A stretch of 64,000 bases of DNA, taken from assembly GCA_003526375.1 (NCBI GenBank), contig DPDG01000113.1, positions 52,919 through 116,918 of the forward strand, in the 5' to 3' direction. Both the position numbers and the translations under genes were made by a program. Below the pieces are notes generated by a model that saw only the letters and a list, made by a program, of their open reading frames with translations, did no database searches and was not told where the DNA came from. Source of the DNA: Lentisphaeria bacterium (GTDB lineage: Bacteria; Verrucomicrobiota; Lentisphaeria; Victivallales; UBA1829). Shown one piece after another: positions 9,035 to 17,399 of this stretch (position 1 is the stretch's first letter; every line of letters starts with the position of its first letter).

Positions 9035-10690
9035 TTACTTTACCAGCGAGTTTACGGCTTCGGCTTCGATGCGCCTGTCGATCTGCGCATTCACTTTGGC
9101 ACGTCTCTCCGCAACAGCCTCCGCGGCGGCTTTCGCCTCAAGCTCTTTCTGTTTCTCCAGAGCTTCCTTCATCGCGGCAACTCTCTGTTCGTCAAACACC
9201 TTGCGTGCATTTGCAATATCTTCTTTCATCCGGATGTCCGCATCCGTAATCTCCTCCACCATTTCATCCGTCGAACGGGCATCCAGATCGCGCAGTCCCA
9301 TGACGTTCAAAAGACGGTAATAGGCGACATAATAATCACCGAGCGACATCAGGGACTCGATGCTGGTCTCCGTTGTGACAAGGCGCATATGGTCAAGCTC
9401 CAATTGCTGCATGGAGCGTCCGACCGCCTGATTCTTCAATGCCGCCTGAAGATTTTCATCATAAGTGGTATAAACTCTGCGGTCAAGATCATAACGCTCT
9501 TTGGCGGACAGCAGGTTTCCATATGCGATTCTGACCTGCGCCATCACAGCCACAGCCTGCGCATAGGAACGCATTTCCTCTGTTTTCACCTGAGTCCAGT
9601 ATCCCTCAAGACGCTGGATGTTCTGCGGAAGTTTCAGGAGGTTGTATGCGGCGCGGACACCGAGTTCCCACCAGCTCTGATTATAAAGATAGGAATTGTT
9701 GCTGTTCGACCAGTCGACAAACAGTTTCACGTTCGGGAACATCAGTGCGATCGTCTTATAGCATTCCACAATGTTGACATGCTTCTGCATATCGACTTCA
9801 TAGAGTTCCGGACGGCGGATCAGCGCGATCTGCTCCATCGTGGCAATTTCAGGAAGTTTGAAATCGGGCACGCGATCCAGAACGGACTCATCCACGAAAA
9901 TATTGGAATTCGGATAATAACCGAGCAGCGTCCGCAGTTCCACACAGGAATTTTCATAGCTCCGGACAAACTGCGTCAGTCTCTTTTCCATGTCGATGAA
10001 GCGGGTTATCTGCTCATAGGCGAAAGGAACCGTAATCTGTTTTTTCTTCCGCGCCTGTTCGATCAGTTCAAAACGGGAGCGGCACTGCTCCAGCAGCGTC
10101 GTAGTCATCTTGATGGCACGCTGGGCGGCGGCAACCTTGAAATAAGCACGGACCACATCAAAAGAAAGATTCTGGACCGCACGCTCCGTTCTCTGCTTCC
10201 GGATGTAAACTCTGTCCTGCGCCTGCTGGGTATTGAAATACGCCAGACCGAAATCCAGCATACTGAGGACAAGATCAATATTCAGGTAGTTCACATTGCG
10301 GTCTTCCGCAACGCTGGCGCCGTATGTTTCACCGGAGGAAACCAGCTTCTTGCTGCTGGAGGCGGGCGTATTGCTGCGGGCGGTAAAATTGTTGGTGAGG
10401 GTAAGATCCGGCAGCATTCCCAGCGCTTCCGCAGTCCGGAATTCTTTCGCAACTTCCTGTTCCAATTCATAAACACGGACATCAAGATTGTTCTGCAACG
10501 CAATTTCAATACACTGCGCAAGGGAAAGCGGTTTGCCGTTCTGAATCTCACGGTATTTTGCCATCTGATACTGGGTTACAGCTTTCCGTCCGCGTTCCTC
10601 CGCATATTCCTGCGATGACTTGCAGCCATTCACTGCAACCAGAACCATTGTGGCAGAAATCATGATAAGCAACGAATTGATCTTCCGCAT
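9035..10690 (-). CDS. TolC-like outer-membrane efflux/secretion lipoprotein
   Basis: 551 residues, start ATG at 10690 with AGGAG six bases upstream. A lipoprotein signal ends in VNGC (Cys23), so the mature protein is predicted to be lipid-anchored in the outer membrane. The sequence KPLSLAQCIEIALQNNLDVRVYE at residues ~52-75 is the typical entry of an outer-membrane efflux protein repeat. Long amphipathic helices rich in Gln, Arg and Glu follow, as in the two-fold repeated TolC barrel/tunnel. The C-terminal ~70 residues are a charged Ala/Glu/Lys/Arg helix. Family members form the outer-membrane duct of tripartite efflux or type I secretion. The immediately downstream gene is the giant surface protein, which suggests this duct exports it. 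No ABC transporter or HlyD-type adaptor is adjacent, so those would be encoded elsewhere (for example 46929-51910, or outside the window). Confidence 0.85.
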   Translation of the reverse strand: MRKINSLLIMISATMVLVAVNGCKSSQEYAEERGRKAVTQYQMAKYREIQNGKPLSLAQCIEIALQNNLDVRVYELEQEVAKEFRTAEALGMLPDLTLTNNFTARSNTPASSSKKLVSSGETYGASVAEDRNVNYLNIDLVLSMLDFGLAYFNTQQAQDRVYIRKQRTERAVQNLSFDVVRAYFKVAAAQRAIKMTTTLLEQCRSRFELIEQARKKKQITVPFAYEQITRFIDMEKRLTQFVRSYENSCVELRTLLGYYPNSNIFVDESVLDRVPDFKLPEIATMEQIALIRRPELYEVDMQKHVNIVECYKTIALMFPNVKLFVDWSNSNNSYLYNQSWWELGVRAAYNLLKLPQNIQRLEGYWTQVKTEEMRSYAQAVAVMAQVRIAYGNLLSAKERYDLDRRVYTTYDENLQAALKNQAVGRSMQQLELDHMRLVTTETSIESLMSLGDYYVAYYRLLNVMGLRDLDARSTDEMVEEITDADIRMKEDIANARKVFDEQRVAAMKEALEKQKELEAKAAAEAVAERRAKVNAQIDRRIEAEAVNSLVK

Positions 10691-11051
10691 TCGAGTCTCC
10701 TAAATCTCTAATATACAATATGTTAACACTAATCCATCCATTTTTGAAACGGCATGAAACACACTCAAAAAAATATGTCTGATACACATTTACAGCGCTA
10801 CTATGTACGCCCTGTATTCCAAATACAAGACAAATACGCAAAAAAAATTATTTTTTTCGCCGTTTTTTCCCCTTGACAACCACAAAAAGCGGAAAAATAT
10901 GGAAAAAATATCTCCGAATCGGAAAAAAAATAATAGAGACACAAGGGGCAAGAACCAAAAGAGTGACATTTTTTATGAAAAACAATTTGCAGAAAAAAGA
11001 AAAACAGACTATTATTGTTTCAGGAAAAGAATTTCGGAAAAGGAGACTGTC
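10691..11051. promoter_or_regulatory. AT-rich divergent intergenic region between tolC-like gene and exported protein gene
   Basis: 361 bp of low-complexity, A/T-rich DNA separates two divergent genes and must hold both promoters. On the plus strand the best candidate is TTGACA at 10873-10878 with a poor -10 (TATGGA at 10898-10903, 19-bp spacer). No convincing minus-strand -35/-10 pair was found, although TATATT-like sequence lies shortly before the tolC start. The plus-strand frame is open from 10803, but the Lys/Asn/Phe-rich translation and lack of a ribosome site argue it is leader, not coding. Confidence 0.4.
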
Positions 11052-11609
11052 ATGAAGAAAATACTGTCGGGAATCGTTTTTGCACTTGTGCTTTTTACAG
11101 GAATGGAACTGCAGGCGCAATGGGTGGACAAGGTGACACTGTATGTGCCCAACAGGATTCTGGACCTGCTGGATGTATTCAGCCTTGACATCGGAGGGGG
11201 TCCGGCGGCACGCGCCGAACTGCGCCTGACTCATGCGGTACAGGTCGGAGGCGGTTTCGGCTATACGGCAAATCTGGTGAAAGACACCAATCGCCAATAC
11301 GGTTATGCCATGCAGAACGGCTGGAGCGGTTTTCTGCCCGGAATCGCGGCGGAGGACACGGAACGGCGCCCGACGTCCTCCCTGGTTCAGGAATACTGGA
11401 TCAACATGGAGGGATTTCCGAATCCGGCGGAACCGATTTACGACCTTCGGAAAGGCGCACGGGACTACTGGGAAATCGGAGGAACATTGGGACTGGGGCT
11501 GATCGAAGCCAGAGTGTCCATTCATCCGGTCGATATTCTGGACGCGGTTCTGGGATTCTTCTTCATTGACATCAAAGGCGATGATCTTACTTTCGAAAAT
11601 TTCAAATAA
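11052..11609 (+). CDS. Small exported protein of unknown function
   Basis: 185 residues. The ATG at 11052 was chosen because AAAAGGAG lies just upstream and the product then begins with a clean signal peptide (basic MKK, hydrophobic core, LQA cleavage near residue 22). The mature part has Gly-rich amphipathic stretches (LDIGGGPAARAELRL, VQVGGGFGYTAN, WEIGGTLGLGLIEARVSI) with alternating hydrophobic residues, compatible with a small outer-membrane or periplasmic beta-structured protein. An Asp/Phe-rich C-terminus (FFFIDIKGDDLTFENF) ends it. I do not recognise the family. It is divergent from the tolC-like/giant-protein pair, so the two units may share control, but nothing proves a functional link. 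Confidence 0.75.
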   Translation: MKKILSGIVFALVLFTGMELQAQWVDKVTLYVPNRILDLLDVFSLDIGGGPAARAELRLTHAVQVGGGFGYTANLVKDTNRQYGYAMQNGWSGFLPGIAAEDTERRPTSSLVQEYWINMEGFPNPAEPIYDLRKGARDYWEIGGTLGLGLIEARVSIHPVDILDAVLGFFFIDIKGDDLTFENFK

Positions 11610-11621
11610 GGTTCAGAAGAC

Positions 11622-12674
11622 TCATTTTCTGATGCAGAACCTGTAATAGAATTGCCGGAAATACAGATTCGCAGGCAGGCGTATCCCTTTCCGAGCCAGC
11701 AGAATCCAGGGCAGAGCAAGCTGTTTCGCTTTGGACGCATAACGGAAAAGCCGGAAAAGATTTTTCCTGTTTTCAGGATTCCCCAGAAGCAGTTCCAGTT
11801 TGGAACGCCAGACCGGAAAAGTAAATTTATCCTCATAAAGCGGGTTGAAAAAATACCAGAAGAAAGCGTTCAGAGCATGAGCCGCCCAGAAGCGCCGGAC
11901 CGTTTCCGGCATCCGTTCCTGATATGCACAGCCATACGCAGCCAGACTGTTGACGACGCCGGCGATATCCTCAAGCCCGCGATCCGTCAGCGCGGTCGTA
12001 ACAGACCCCGGTCTGCGGATATAATGATAATAAGGATGCTCCACGGCGGCAACCCGGTCCGCGCTCAACAGAACACGCGGCAGCCATTCATGATCCTCAA
12101 GGAGACGGATATCCTCGCGCTGAAACAACTGTTTTCCGATCAGGAACTGTCTCCGGTAAATATTTCCGCAACTGTAACACGCCAGAGTCTTATGCTGCAA
12201 AAACAACCGCTCCAGCGCCTGAATCCCCGTCCGTACGCCGTCACGGGAGGAAAAATTGAACGTCCGCCCGTTTTCCTGAAATACCCCTTCCGCATTCAGG
12301 CTGCCGGAACAAACTCCGGCACCCAGAACATCCGGCGCGCCATAACGTTCCACCGCACTGGAGAAACATTCCAGGGAATCCGCCAGAATCTCATCATCGC
12401 CATCCAGAAAAACGATATATTCCTTCGATGCAAGGCGGATGCCGAGATTCCGCAGAGGCGACGCCGTTCCGTGATGCGGATTCTCAATCAGCCGGAAACG
12501 GGAATCACGGGCGGCAGTCTCCCGACAGATGCTCACGGTATCATCCGTCGAGCCGTCGTCAAGCAGCAGGACTTCGAACTCCGGATACGTCTGTGTCCGC
12601 AGTGAAGACAGGCACCGGTGAATCTCCCGACCGACATTATACATCGGGACAATGATTGTAAACGCTGTTTTCAT
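11622..12674 (-). CDS. Family 2 glycosyltransferase
   Basis: 350 residues. The N-terminal GT-A fold is clear: IIVPMYNVGREIHRCL (residues 7-22), the nucleotide-binding DDGS (39-42) and the metal-binding FLDGDDE (89-95). The ~200-residue C-terminal part, with many Arg/Tyr/Phe, is typical of enzymes that add a sugar to a lipid-linked or cell-surface glycan. It is cytoplasmic with no membrane span. Its 3' end faces the small exported protein gene 12 bp away. It probably acts in LPS or capsule synthesis; donor and acceptor cannot be told. The start lies so close to a good promoter that the transcript may be leaderless. It resembles the GT2 at 17400 in architecture. Confidence 0.88.
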   Translation of the reverse strand: MKTAFTIIVPMYNVGREIHRCLSSLRTQTYPEFEVLLLDDGSTDDTVSICRETAARDSRFRLIENPHHGTASPLRNLGIRLASKEYIVFLDGDDEILADSLECFSSAVERYGAPDVLGAGVCSGSLNAEGVFQENGRTFNFSSRDGVRTGIQALERLFLQHKTLACYSCGNIYRRQFLIGKQLFQREDIRLLEDHEWLPRVLLSADRVAAVEHPYYHYIRRPGSVTTALTDRGLEDIAGVVNSLAAYGCAYQERMPETVRRFWAAHALNAFFWYFFNPLYEDKFTFPVWRSKLELLLGNPENRKNLFRLFRYASKAKQLALPWILLARKGIRLPANLYFRQFYYRFCIRK

Positions 12675-12681
12675 GAACGGG

Positions 12682-12710
12682 AATATACCTTATCCCCGCA
12701 CTGTTTTCAA
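12682..12710 (-). promoter_or_regulatory. Sigma-70-like promoter of the GT2 gene, probably leaderless
   Basis: Reading the minus strand: TTGAAA (12710-12705), a 17-bp spacer, then TATATT (12687-12682). A start site seven bases after the -10 falls on the ATG at 12674. No Shine-Dalgarno sequence precedes that ATG (only TATATTCCCGTTC). Confidence 0.55.
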
Positions 12711-12781
12711 GCGCTGCTTTCAAAGCCGCGCCATAGTATGCGGCAGACGGAAACTCTCTCGGCAGGCCTCCGGGCAAATGC

Positions 12782-12823
12782 AAAAAAGGATACATGACCT
12801 CTTCGGGAAATCATGCATCCTTT
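12782..12823 (-). terminator. Rho-independent terminator of the chaperone operon
   Basis: A 13-bp stem (AAAGGATGCATGA paired with TCATGTATCCTTT, one G-U wobble) with a 13-base loop is followed on the minus strand by a T run (the A run at 12782-12787). It lies 30 bp after the dnaJ stop codon. Confidence 0.8.
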
Positions 12824-12852
12824 CCTGCTGCAAATATCAGAATCCAAAAAAC

Positions 12853-14007
12853 TCAAGCACCGACCTGAAAAAAGCGTTTAGCTTTTTCCAGAAAGCTTTC
12901 CCGCACAGGGTGCGAGCCTCCGTTTCCATTGGATTGAAACGCTTCGGAATAACGTTTCAAGGCACTGCGTTGATCTTCCGAAAGCTTCTTCGGAACCTCG
13001 ACAAAAACCTTTACATAATGATCGCCGCGGCCTTGTCCGCGCAAAGACGGCATCCCTTTTCCGCGGATCGTAAAGACATCGCCCGTCTGAGTCCCCGCAG
13101 GAATCTCCAACGCCGTTTTCCCTGTCACCGTCGGGACATCCACGGTTCCGCCGAGTGCCGCCGTCGGGAAATCGATCGGCACACTGCAATAGACGGAAAG
13201 TCCATCGCGCTGAAATATCTCATGCTCGCGCACATGGGTAATCACAAACAGATCGCCGTTGCGCCCCCCGCGCAGTCCGGGTTCCCCCTCCCCTGAGACA
13301 CGCATCCGGGTGCCGGTATCGACTCCCGGCGGAATATGCACCTGAACGGTGCGCTTCACCTTATGCTGCCCGCTGCCGGAACACTGGCGGCACGGCTTTT
13401 CCGCCATGACTCCCGCACCGTGGCACTTCGGACACTCGTGCATGACCGTAAAAAAGCCCTGCGACATTGCGATCTGCCCGCTTCCGCCGCAACGTTGACA
13501 GCGTTTCTTTACCGTCCCCGGCTCACAGCCGGAACCGTGGCAGGTCTCACAGGCCGCCATGCGCTGAAACTCAATCGTCTTATCCGCACCGAAAACCGCT
13601 TCTTCAAAAGTGATTTCAAGATTGTAACGCAGATCCGATCCGTCCAACGGACCGTTCGGGTCCGACCGGCGCGACTGTCCGCCTCCGAAGAAAGAATCAA
13701 AAATTCCGCCTCCGCCGCCCATGCCGCCGAATGCCTCACGGAAAAGATCGAACGGATCCATTCCGCCTCCGCCGCCCATGCCGCCATGCGAAAACGCCGC
13801 TTCGCCATATTGATCATACATCTGGCGCTTTTCCGGATTTCCAAGAATCTCATAAGCCTGGGAAATCTCCTTGAAATGCTCCTCCGCCTCCTTATTCCCC
13901 GGATTCTTGTCCGGGTGATATTTGACGGCGAGACGCCGGTAAGATTTTTTGATCTCGGTATCGGTCGCCTCGTGCGTGACCTCAAGGATCTCGTAATAAT
14001 CAGCCAT
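12853..14007 (-). CDS. dnaJ: Chaperone protein DnaJ
   Basis: 384 residues, full length for type I DnaJ. Order of parts: J domain with HPD at residues 31-33, a Gly/Phe-rich linker with GGMGGGGG runs (~75-115), a zinc-finger domain with four CxxCxGxG-type motifs (CETCHGSG, CQRCGGSG, CPKCHGAG, CRQCSGSG), then the two C-terminal substrate-binding beta domains. DnaJ delivers unfolded clients to DnaK and stimulates its ATPase in the cytoplasm. The ATG overlaps the htpG stop codon by one base (TAATG), so translation is coupled. dnaK and grpE are not nearby, so this Hsp70 cochaperone is co-transcribed with Hsp90 instead. A terminator follows at 12782-12823. Confidence 0.97.
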   Translation of the reverse strand: MADYYEILEVTHEATDTEIKKSYRRLAVKYHPDKNPGNKEAEEHFKEISQAYEILGNPEKRQMYDQYGEAAFSHGGMGGGGGMDPFDLFREAFGGMGGGGGIFDSFFGGGQSRRSDPNGPLDGSDLRYNLEITFEEAVFGADKTIEFQRMAACETCHGSGCEPGTVKKRCQRCGGSGQIAMSQGFFTVMHECPKCHGAGVMAEKPCRQCSGSGQHKVKRTVQVHIPPGVDTGTRMRVSGEGEPGLRGGRNGDLFVITHVREHEIFQRDGLSVYCSVPIDFPTAALGGTVDVPTVTGKTALEIPAGTQTGDVFTIRGKGMPSLRGQGRGDHYVKVFVEVPKKLSEDQRSALKRYSEAFQSNGNGGSHPVRESFLEKAKRFFQVGA

Positions 14008-15920
14008 TACTCAGCGCTCGCTTCTTTTTCCATGCCGAGCGTCATCAGCGATGCGGTGCGCCTGGTGAACAGGAGCGGATCCGGAATCGGGCTGCCTTCC
14101 GCAAGAAGCGCCTGATCGTAAAGCATTTCCGAAAATTCAGGCAGTTTCGCATTATCGGGAGACTTTTCATAAAGTTTCTTCATCGCCACAACCAGCGGAT
14201 GCTCCGGATTCAGCTCAAGAATGCGCGCCACATTCGGTGCGTTCTTATCCATCGCCTTCAAAACACGCTGCATGTAAGCGCTGGGGTCATATTCATCACT
14301 GACCAGACAGCAGGCGCTTTCGGTCAGGCGCGAAGAAAAGCGGACATCCTTGACTTTCGTGCCGAGAGCTTTCTTGATCAGCTCCACCAGCGGCTTGTTC
14401 TCATCCGCCGCCTTTCTGGTCTTTTCCTCCAGCTCTTTCTGAATCGACTCGTCGAACTTGACATCGCCTTTATTGACGGATTTGAGTTTCTTGCCGTCGT
14501 AAGTGCCGACTTCGGAGATCACCCATTCGTCGATGGGATCGGTCATGAACAGCACATCATAATTTTCCTTGCGGAGAATCTCAAGATGCGGAGAAGATTC
14601 CAGCGTTTCGCGGCTGTCGCCGGTGATATAGTAAATCTCCTGCTGGAGCGCAGGCATCGCGTCGCGGTATTCCTTCAGCGTCACGAGCTTGCCCCTGGGG
14701 CCGTTCATAGTTTCGAACAGCAGCAGATTCTGAAGTTTCTCGCGGTTTGCGAAATCCATGTGGACGCCTTCCTTGATGAGGCGGCCGAACTCCTTGTAGA
14801 ACTGTTCATACTTTTCCCTGTCGTTTTCAAGCATCTTCGTGAGCTCGGAGATAATGCGCTTCGCAAGGTTTTTGCTGATCTTGAGAATCTGCGGATTGTC
14901 CTGAAGCATTTCACGGGAGATGTTCAGCGGGAGATCGCTGGAATCAACCACGCCTGAAACGAAGCGCAGGTAATCCGGCAGAAGCCCGGGGCAGTTGTCC
15001 GTAATGAACACGCGCCGCACATAAAGATGCAACCCGTTGGTTCTGCGTTCGCCGAACTGGAAATCGAACGGTGCGCGCGCCGGCAGGAAAAGCAGCGCCT
15101 TGAATTCGGAGGTTCCCTCCGCGCTGTAGGAAATGTGTTTGAGAGGCTCGCCGACCTGTCCGGAAAGATGGGTGTAGAAACTGTTGAATTCTTCCGCGGT
15201 CACTTCGGACTCGGGGCGAAGCCAGATCGCTTTCATCGAGTTCAAAGTCGAATCCTCGACCGTTTCCTTGTCGTCTTTCTTGACCGTATGCTTCATCATA
15301 ACGGGATATTCGATGAAGTCGGAATACTTCTTGATGATCGAGGAGACTTTCCAGTAATCGAGATAGCTCTTTGCGTCCTCTTTCATGTGCATGACAATCG
15401 TAGTGCCCTGCGAATCACGCTGTGCTTCTTCGATGGTATAAGTCTCCTTGCCGTCCGAGGACCACTTCCACGCCTTGTCCGCGCCGGCTTTTTTCGTGAT
15501 GATGTCCACGCGATCCGCAACCATGAACGAAGAATAGAACCCGACGCCGAACTGACCGATCAGTTCAGGACCCGCAGGCGTATCCTCGCCGTCCTTTTTT
15601 GCATTTTTCATGGCTTCAATGAATGCTTTGGTGCCGGAACGCGCAATCGTGCCGATATCGGAAACAAGCTCGTCATGATCCATGCCAATGCCGTTATCGG
15701 AAATGGTGAGCGTATTCGCTTTTTCGTCGGAATCAATCCTGATCTCCCATTTCTGGGCGAATTCAGGCTTGCTGAGTGATTCGAAACGTGCCTTGTCAAT
15801 CGCGTCCGCAGCGTTGGCGACCAGTTCGCGGATGAAAATGTCTTTATTGGAATAGACGGAATGGATCATGAGCTGTAAAAGCTGCTGGACCTCTGCTTTG
15901 AACTGCATGTTGTTTTCCAT
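14007..15920 (-). CDS. htpG: Molecular chaperone HtpG (bacterial Hsp90)
   Basis: 637 residues. The GHKL ATPase domain is intact: RELVANAADAIDKARF (residues ~31-46), ISDNGIGM (~74-81), GTIARSGT (~91-98) and the lid GQFGVGFYSSFMV. The middle domain (RRVFITDNCPGLLPDYLRFV; LPLNISREMLQ) and C-terminal dimerisation domain follow. HtpG is an ATP-driven homodimeric chaperone of the cytoplasm. AAGGAGG stands eight bases before the ATG at 15920. A second Met at residue 5 (MQFKAEVQQL) would match many homologues, but the ribosome site favours the first. It sits 35 bp after the FmdB-type gene and overlaps dnaJ by one base, forming a three-gene operon. Confidence 0.97.
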   Translation of the reverse strand: MENNMQFKAEVQQLLQLMIHSVYSNKDIFIRELVANAADAIDKARFESLSKPEFAQKWEIRIDSDEKANTLTISDNGIGMDHDELVSDIGTIARSGTKAFIEAMKNAKKDGEDTPAGPELIGQFGVGFYSSFMVADRVDIITKKAGADKAWKWSSDGKETYTIEEAQRDSQGTTIVMHMKEDAKSYLDYWKVSSIIKKYSDFIEYPVMMKHTVKKDDKETVEDSTLNSMKAIWLRPESEVTAEEFNSFYTHLSGQVGEPLKHISYSAEGTSEFKALLFLPARAPFDFQFGERRTNGLHLYVRRVFITDNCPGLLPDYLRFVSGVVDSSDLPLNISREMLQDNPQILKISKNLAKRIISELTKMLENDREKYEQFYKEFGRLIKEGVHMDFANREKLQNLLLFETMNGPRGKLVTLKEYRDAMPALQQEIYYITGDSRETLESSPHLEILRKENYDVLFMTDPIDEWVISEVGTYDGKKLKSVNKGDVKFDESIQKELEEKTRKAADENKPLVELIKKALGTKVKDVRFSSRLTESACCLVSDEYDPSAYMQRVLKAMDKNAPNVARILELNPEHPLVVAMKKLYEKSPDNAKLPEFSEMLYDQALLAEGSPIPDPLLFTRRTASLMTLGMEKEASAE

Positions 15921-15955
15921 AAGGGAAGCCTCCTTGTCAAGCTGAAAAATTCAAG

Positions 15956-16162
15956 TTATTTCGAGGGGGTGGGCGTGGAATTCTTGAAATCGGTGCAGTA
16001 AAAGCCTTTGCCGTGGAAAATGATTCCGGCACCGCCGCCGATTTTGCGTTTCAGTTTCATAGCCTTGCATTTCGGGCACTGTTTCAGTTTGTCGTCCTTC
16101 ATGCTCTGAAAGACATCGAAATCATGACCGCACGCCTCACAAACATACTCATACGTAGGCAT
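15956..16162 (-). CDS. FmdB-family zinc-ribbon protein
   Basis: 68 residues beginning MPTYEYVCEACGHDFDVFQ. Two CxxC pairs (CEAC, CPKC) form the zinc ribbon, followed by KRKIGGGAGIIFHGKGFYCTDF, the standard FmdB tail. AAGGAG lies six bases before the ATG at 16162; a TTG six bases further upstream would sit on the ribosome site and is rejected. FmdB proteins are small putative regulatory zinc-ribbon proteins of uncertain role. Here it heads the htpG-dnaJ transcription unit, which suggests stress-linked expression (inference). Confidence 0.9.
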   Translation of the reverse strand: MPTYEYVCEACGHDFDVFQSMKDDKLKQCPKCKAMKLKRKIGGGAGIIFHGKGFYCTDFKNSTPTPSK

Positions 16163-16363
16163 TTCCAACTCCTTTATCTGATTTATACCATGTCATTTTT
16201 TTCATAATCATCATAATATCCGCCGTATTAAGCATTCTTTATGCCAGAAAAACATCATTTTCCATAATTCAAATATAATCAAACAGTTACAAAGAACGAA
16301 ATACGAATAAAGATATGTATTTCCGTGACATTATGACACAATCCGCACTTTCCCGTGACACAC

Positions 16364-17119
16364 TCAGAAGAACAGCTTGAGCGCCGCAATCGCAGAGAGA
16401 AACAGCACGATCTTTTCAAAGAGTCTCTGCGGCAGTTTCTTCAATACCCAGATACCGAGCGCCGCACCGGCGAGAAGCAGCGGAATCATCGCCAGATCCG
16501 CGCGGAACGATTCCGGCGTAATGCGCCCCTGAGCATAAAAAATCGGAACTTTGAGCCAGTTCAGCAGGAAGAAATACCATGCGGCGGTTCCCATATATTC
16601 CGTTTTTTTGTCGAATCGCATGGCGATCAGGTAAATCGCCATGATCGGCCCCGCCGCATTGGCGACCTGCGTCGTAAATCCGGCAAGGAGACCGAAAAAT
16701 GCGGCGAAGCTCCAGTGCGTCGGAACTTTCGTCACATCGCGCCAGATGAAATCCTTCAGCATCGTAAAGACGCATAAGCCGAGAACGATCACGCCGATCA
16801 GGATGTTCAGATTCACATCTTTGGCAAAATGGAGCACGATCACCCCGATGCCGATCCCTGCCAGAGCCGCCGGAAGCAGCCGCAGAATGATCTTCCAGTT
16901 TACGGTTTTACGGTAATAAATGATTGCGGGAATATCCGCCATCGCGATCATCATAAGCTGCAAACCCGTGGAAAGCCCGGGTTCGAACGTATTTGCGAGC
17001 ATCACCACCGGCAGCAGTCCGAGCCCCGGCATTCCGGTCTTATTGATTCCGATGATCACTGCGGAAATACACAACACGACAATCTGAAGCGTTGAAAATC
17101 CCTGAAAGAAAAAGTCCAT
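16364..17119 (-). CDS. TauE/SafE (TSUP) family membrane permease
   Basis: 251 residues with about eight hydrophobic spans. Two related halves are visible: IIGINKTGMPGLGLLPVVMLA near the N-terminus and FFGLLAGFTTQVANAAGPIMAIYL in the middle, the usual duplicated TauE/SafE signature. Family members export or take up sulfite, sulfoacetate or other organosulfur anions across the inner membrane; the substrate cannot be inferred. AGGAG lies five bases before the ATG at 17119; a GTG at 17125 overlaps that site and is not used. The gene stands alone, 195 bp upstream of the FmdB-htpG-dnaJ unit on the same strand. Confidence 0.88.
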   Translation of the reverse strand: MDFFFQGFSTLQIVVLCISAVIIGINKTGMPGLGLLPVVMLANTFEPGLSTGLQLMMIAMADIPAIIYYRKTVNWKIILRLLPAALAGIGIGVIVLHFAKDVNLNILIGVIVLGLCVFTMLKDFIWRDVTKVPTHWSFAAFFGLLAGFTTQVANAAGPIMAIYLIAMRFDKKTEYMGTAAWYFFLLNWLKVPIFYAQGRITPESFRADLAMIPLLLAGAALGIWVLKKLPQRLFEKIVLFLSAIAALKLFF

Positions 17120-17289
17120 TTGCACTCCTGTTTTAAAAGATAAAGCGCATAATATACCATAAAATAAAAAATATACTATCCATAAACAAAGAAAATATTC
17201 ATGAAATCATGCTGGTGGCTGCGCACGGCGAATGTTTCTGTAAAAGAATTTCAGCCGGCTTTTCCTTCTCACATGAACCCGTTCACTTC

Positions 17290-17317
17290 TTGTAAAACCC
17301 TGTTTTCAAATTATATT
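17290..17317 (+). promoter_or_regulatory. Candidate promoter of the 17400 glycosyltransferase
   Basis: TTGTAA at 17290-17295, 16-bp spacer, TATATT at 17312-17317, 83 bp before the start codon. The rest of the 17120-17399 gap shows no gene. Confidence 0.5.
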
Positions 17318-17399
17318 AACGGTCTCTTTGCGCTTGTTTCCTTCGAAATGCGGACTTGAGAAAACACCGGCGTTCCAGCCATGAACAGAAAGGGAAAAC

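Noticed and set aside
10803..11051. Upstream in-frame extension of the small exported protein
   Set aside because: Lys/Asn/Phe-rich translation, no ribosome site, and a proper signal peptide with AAAAGGAG only at 11052.
12951..12960. AACGTTTCAA, matching the core of the LacI operator
   Set aside because: Lies inside dnaJ coding sequence, without the flanking GATATAG, so it is chance.
16163..16363. CIRCE or sigma-32 heat-shock element upstream of the chaperone operon
   Set aside because: Looked for TTAGCACTC/GAGTGCTAA and CTTGAAA...CCCAT patterns; neither is present with proper spacing.
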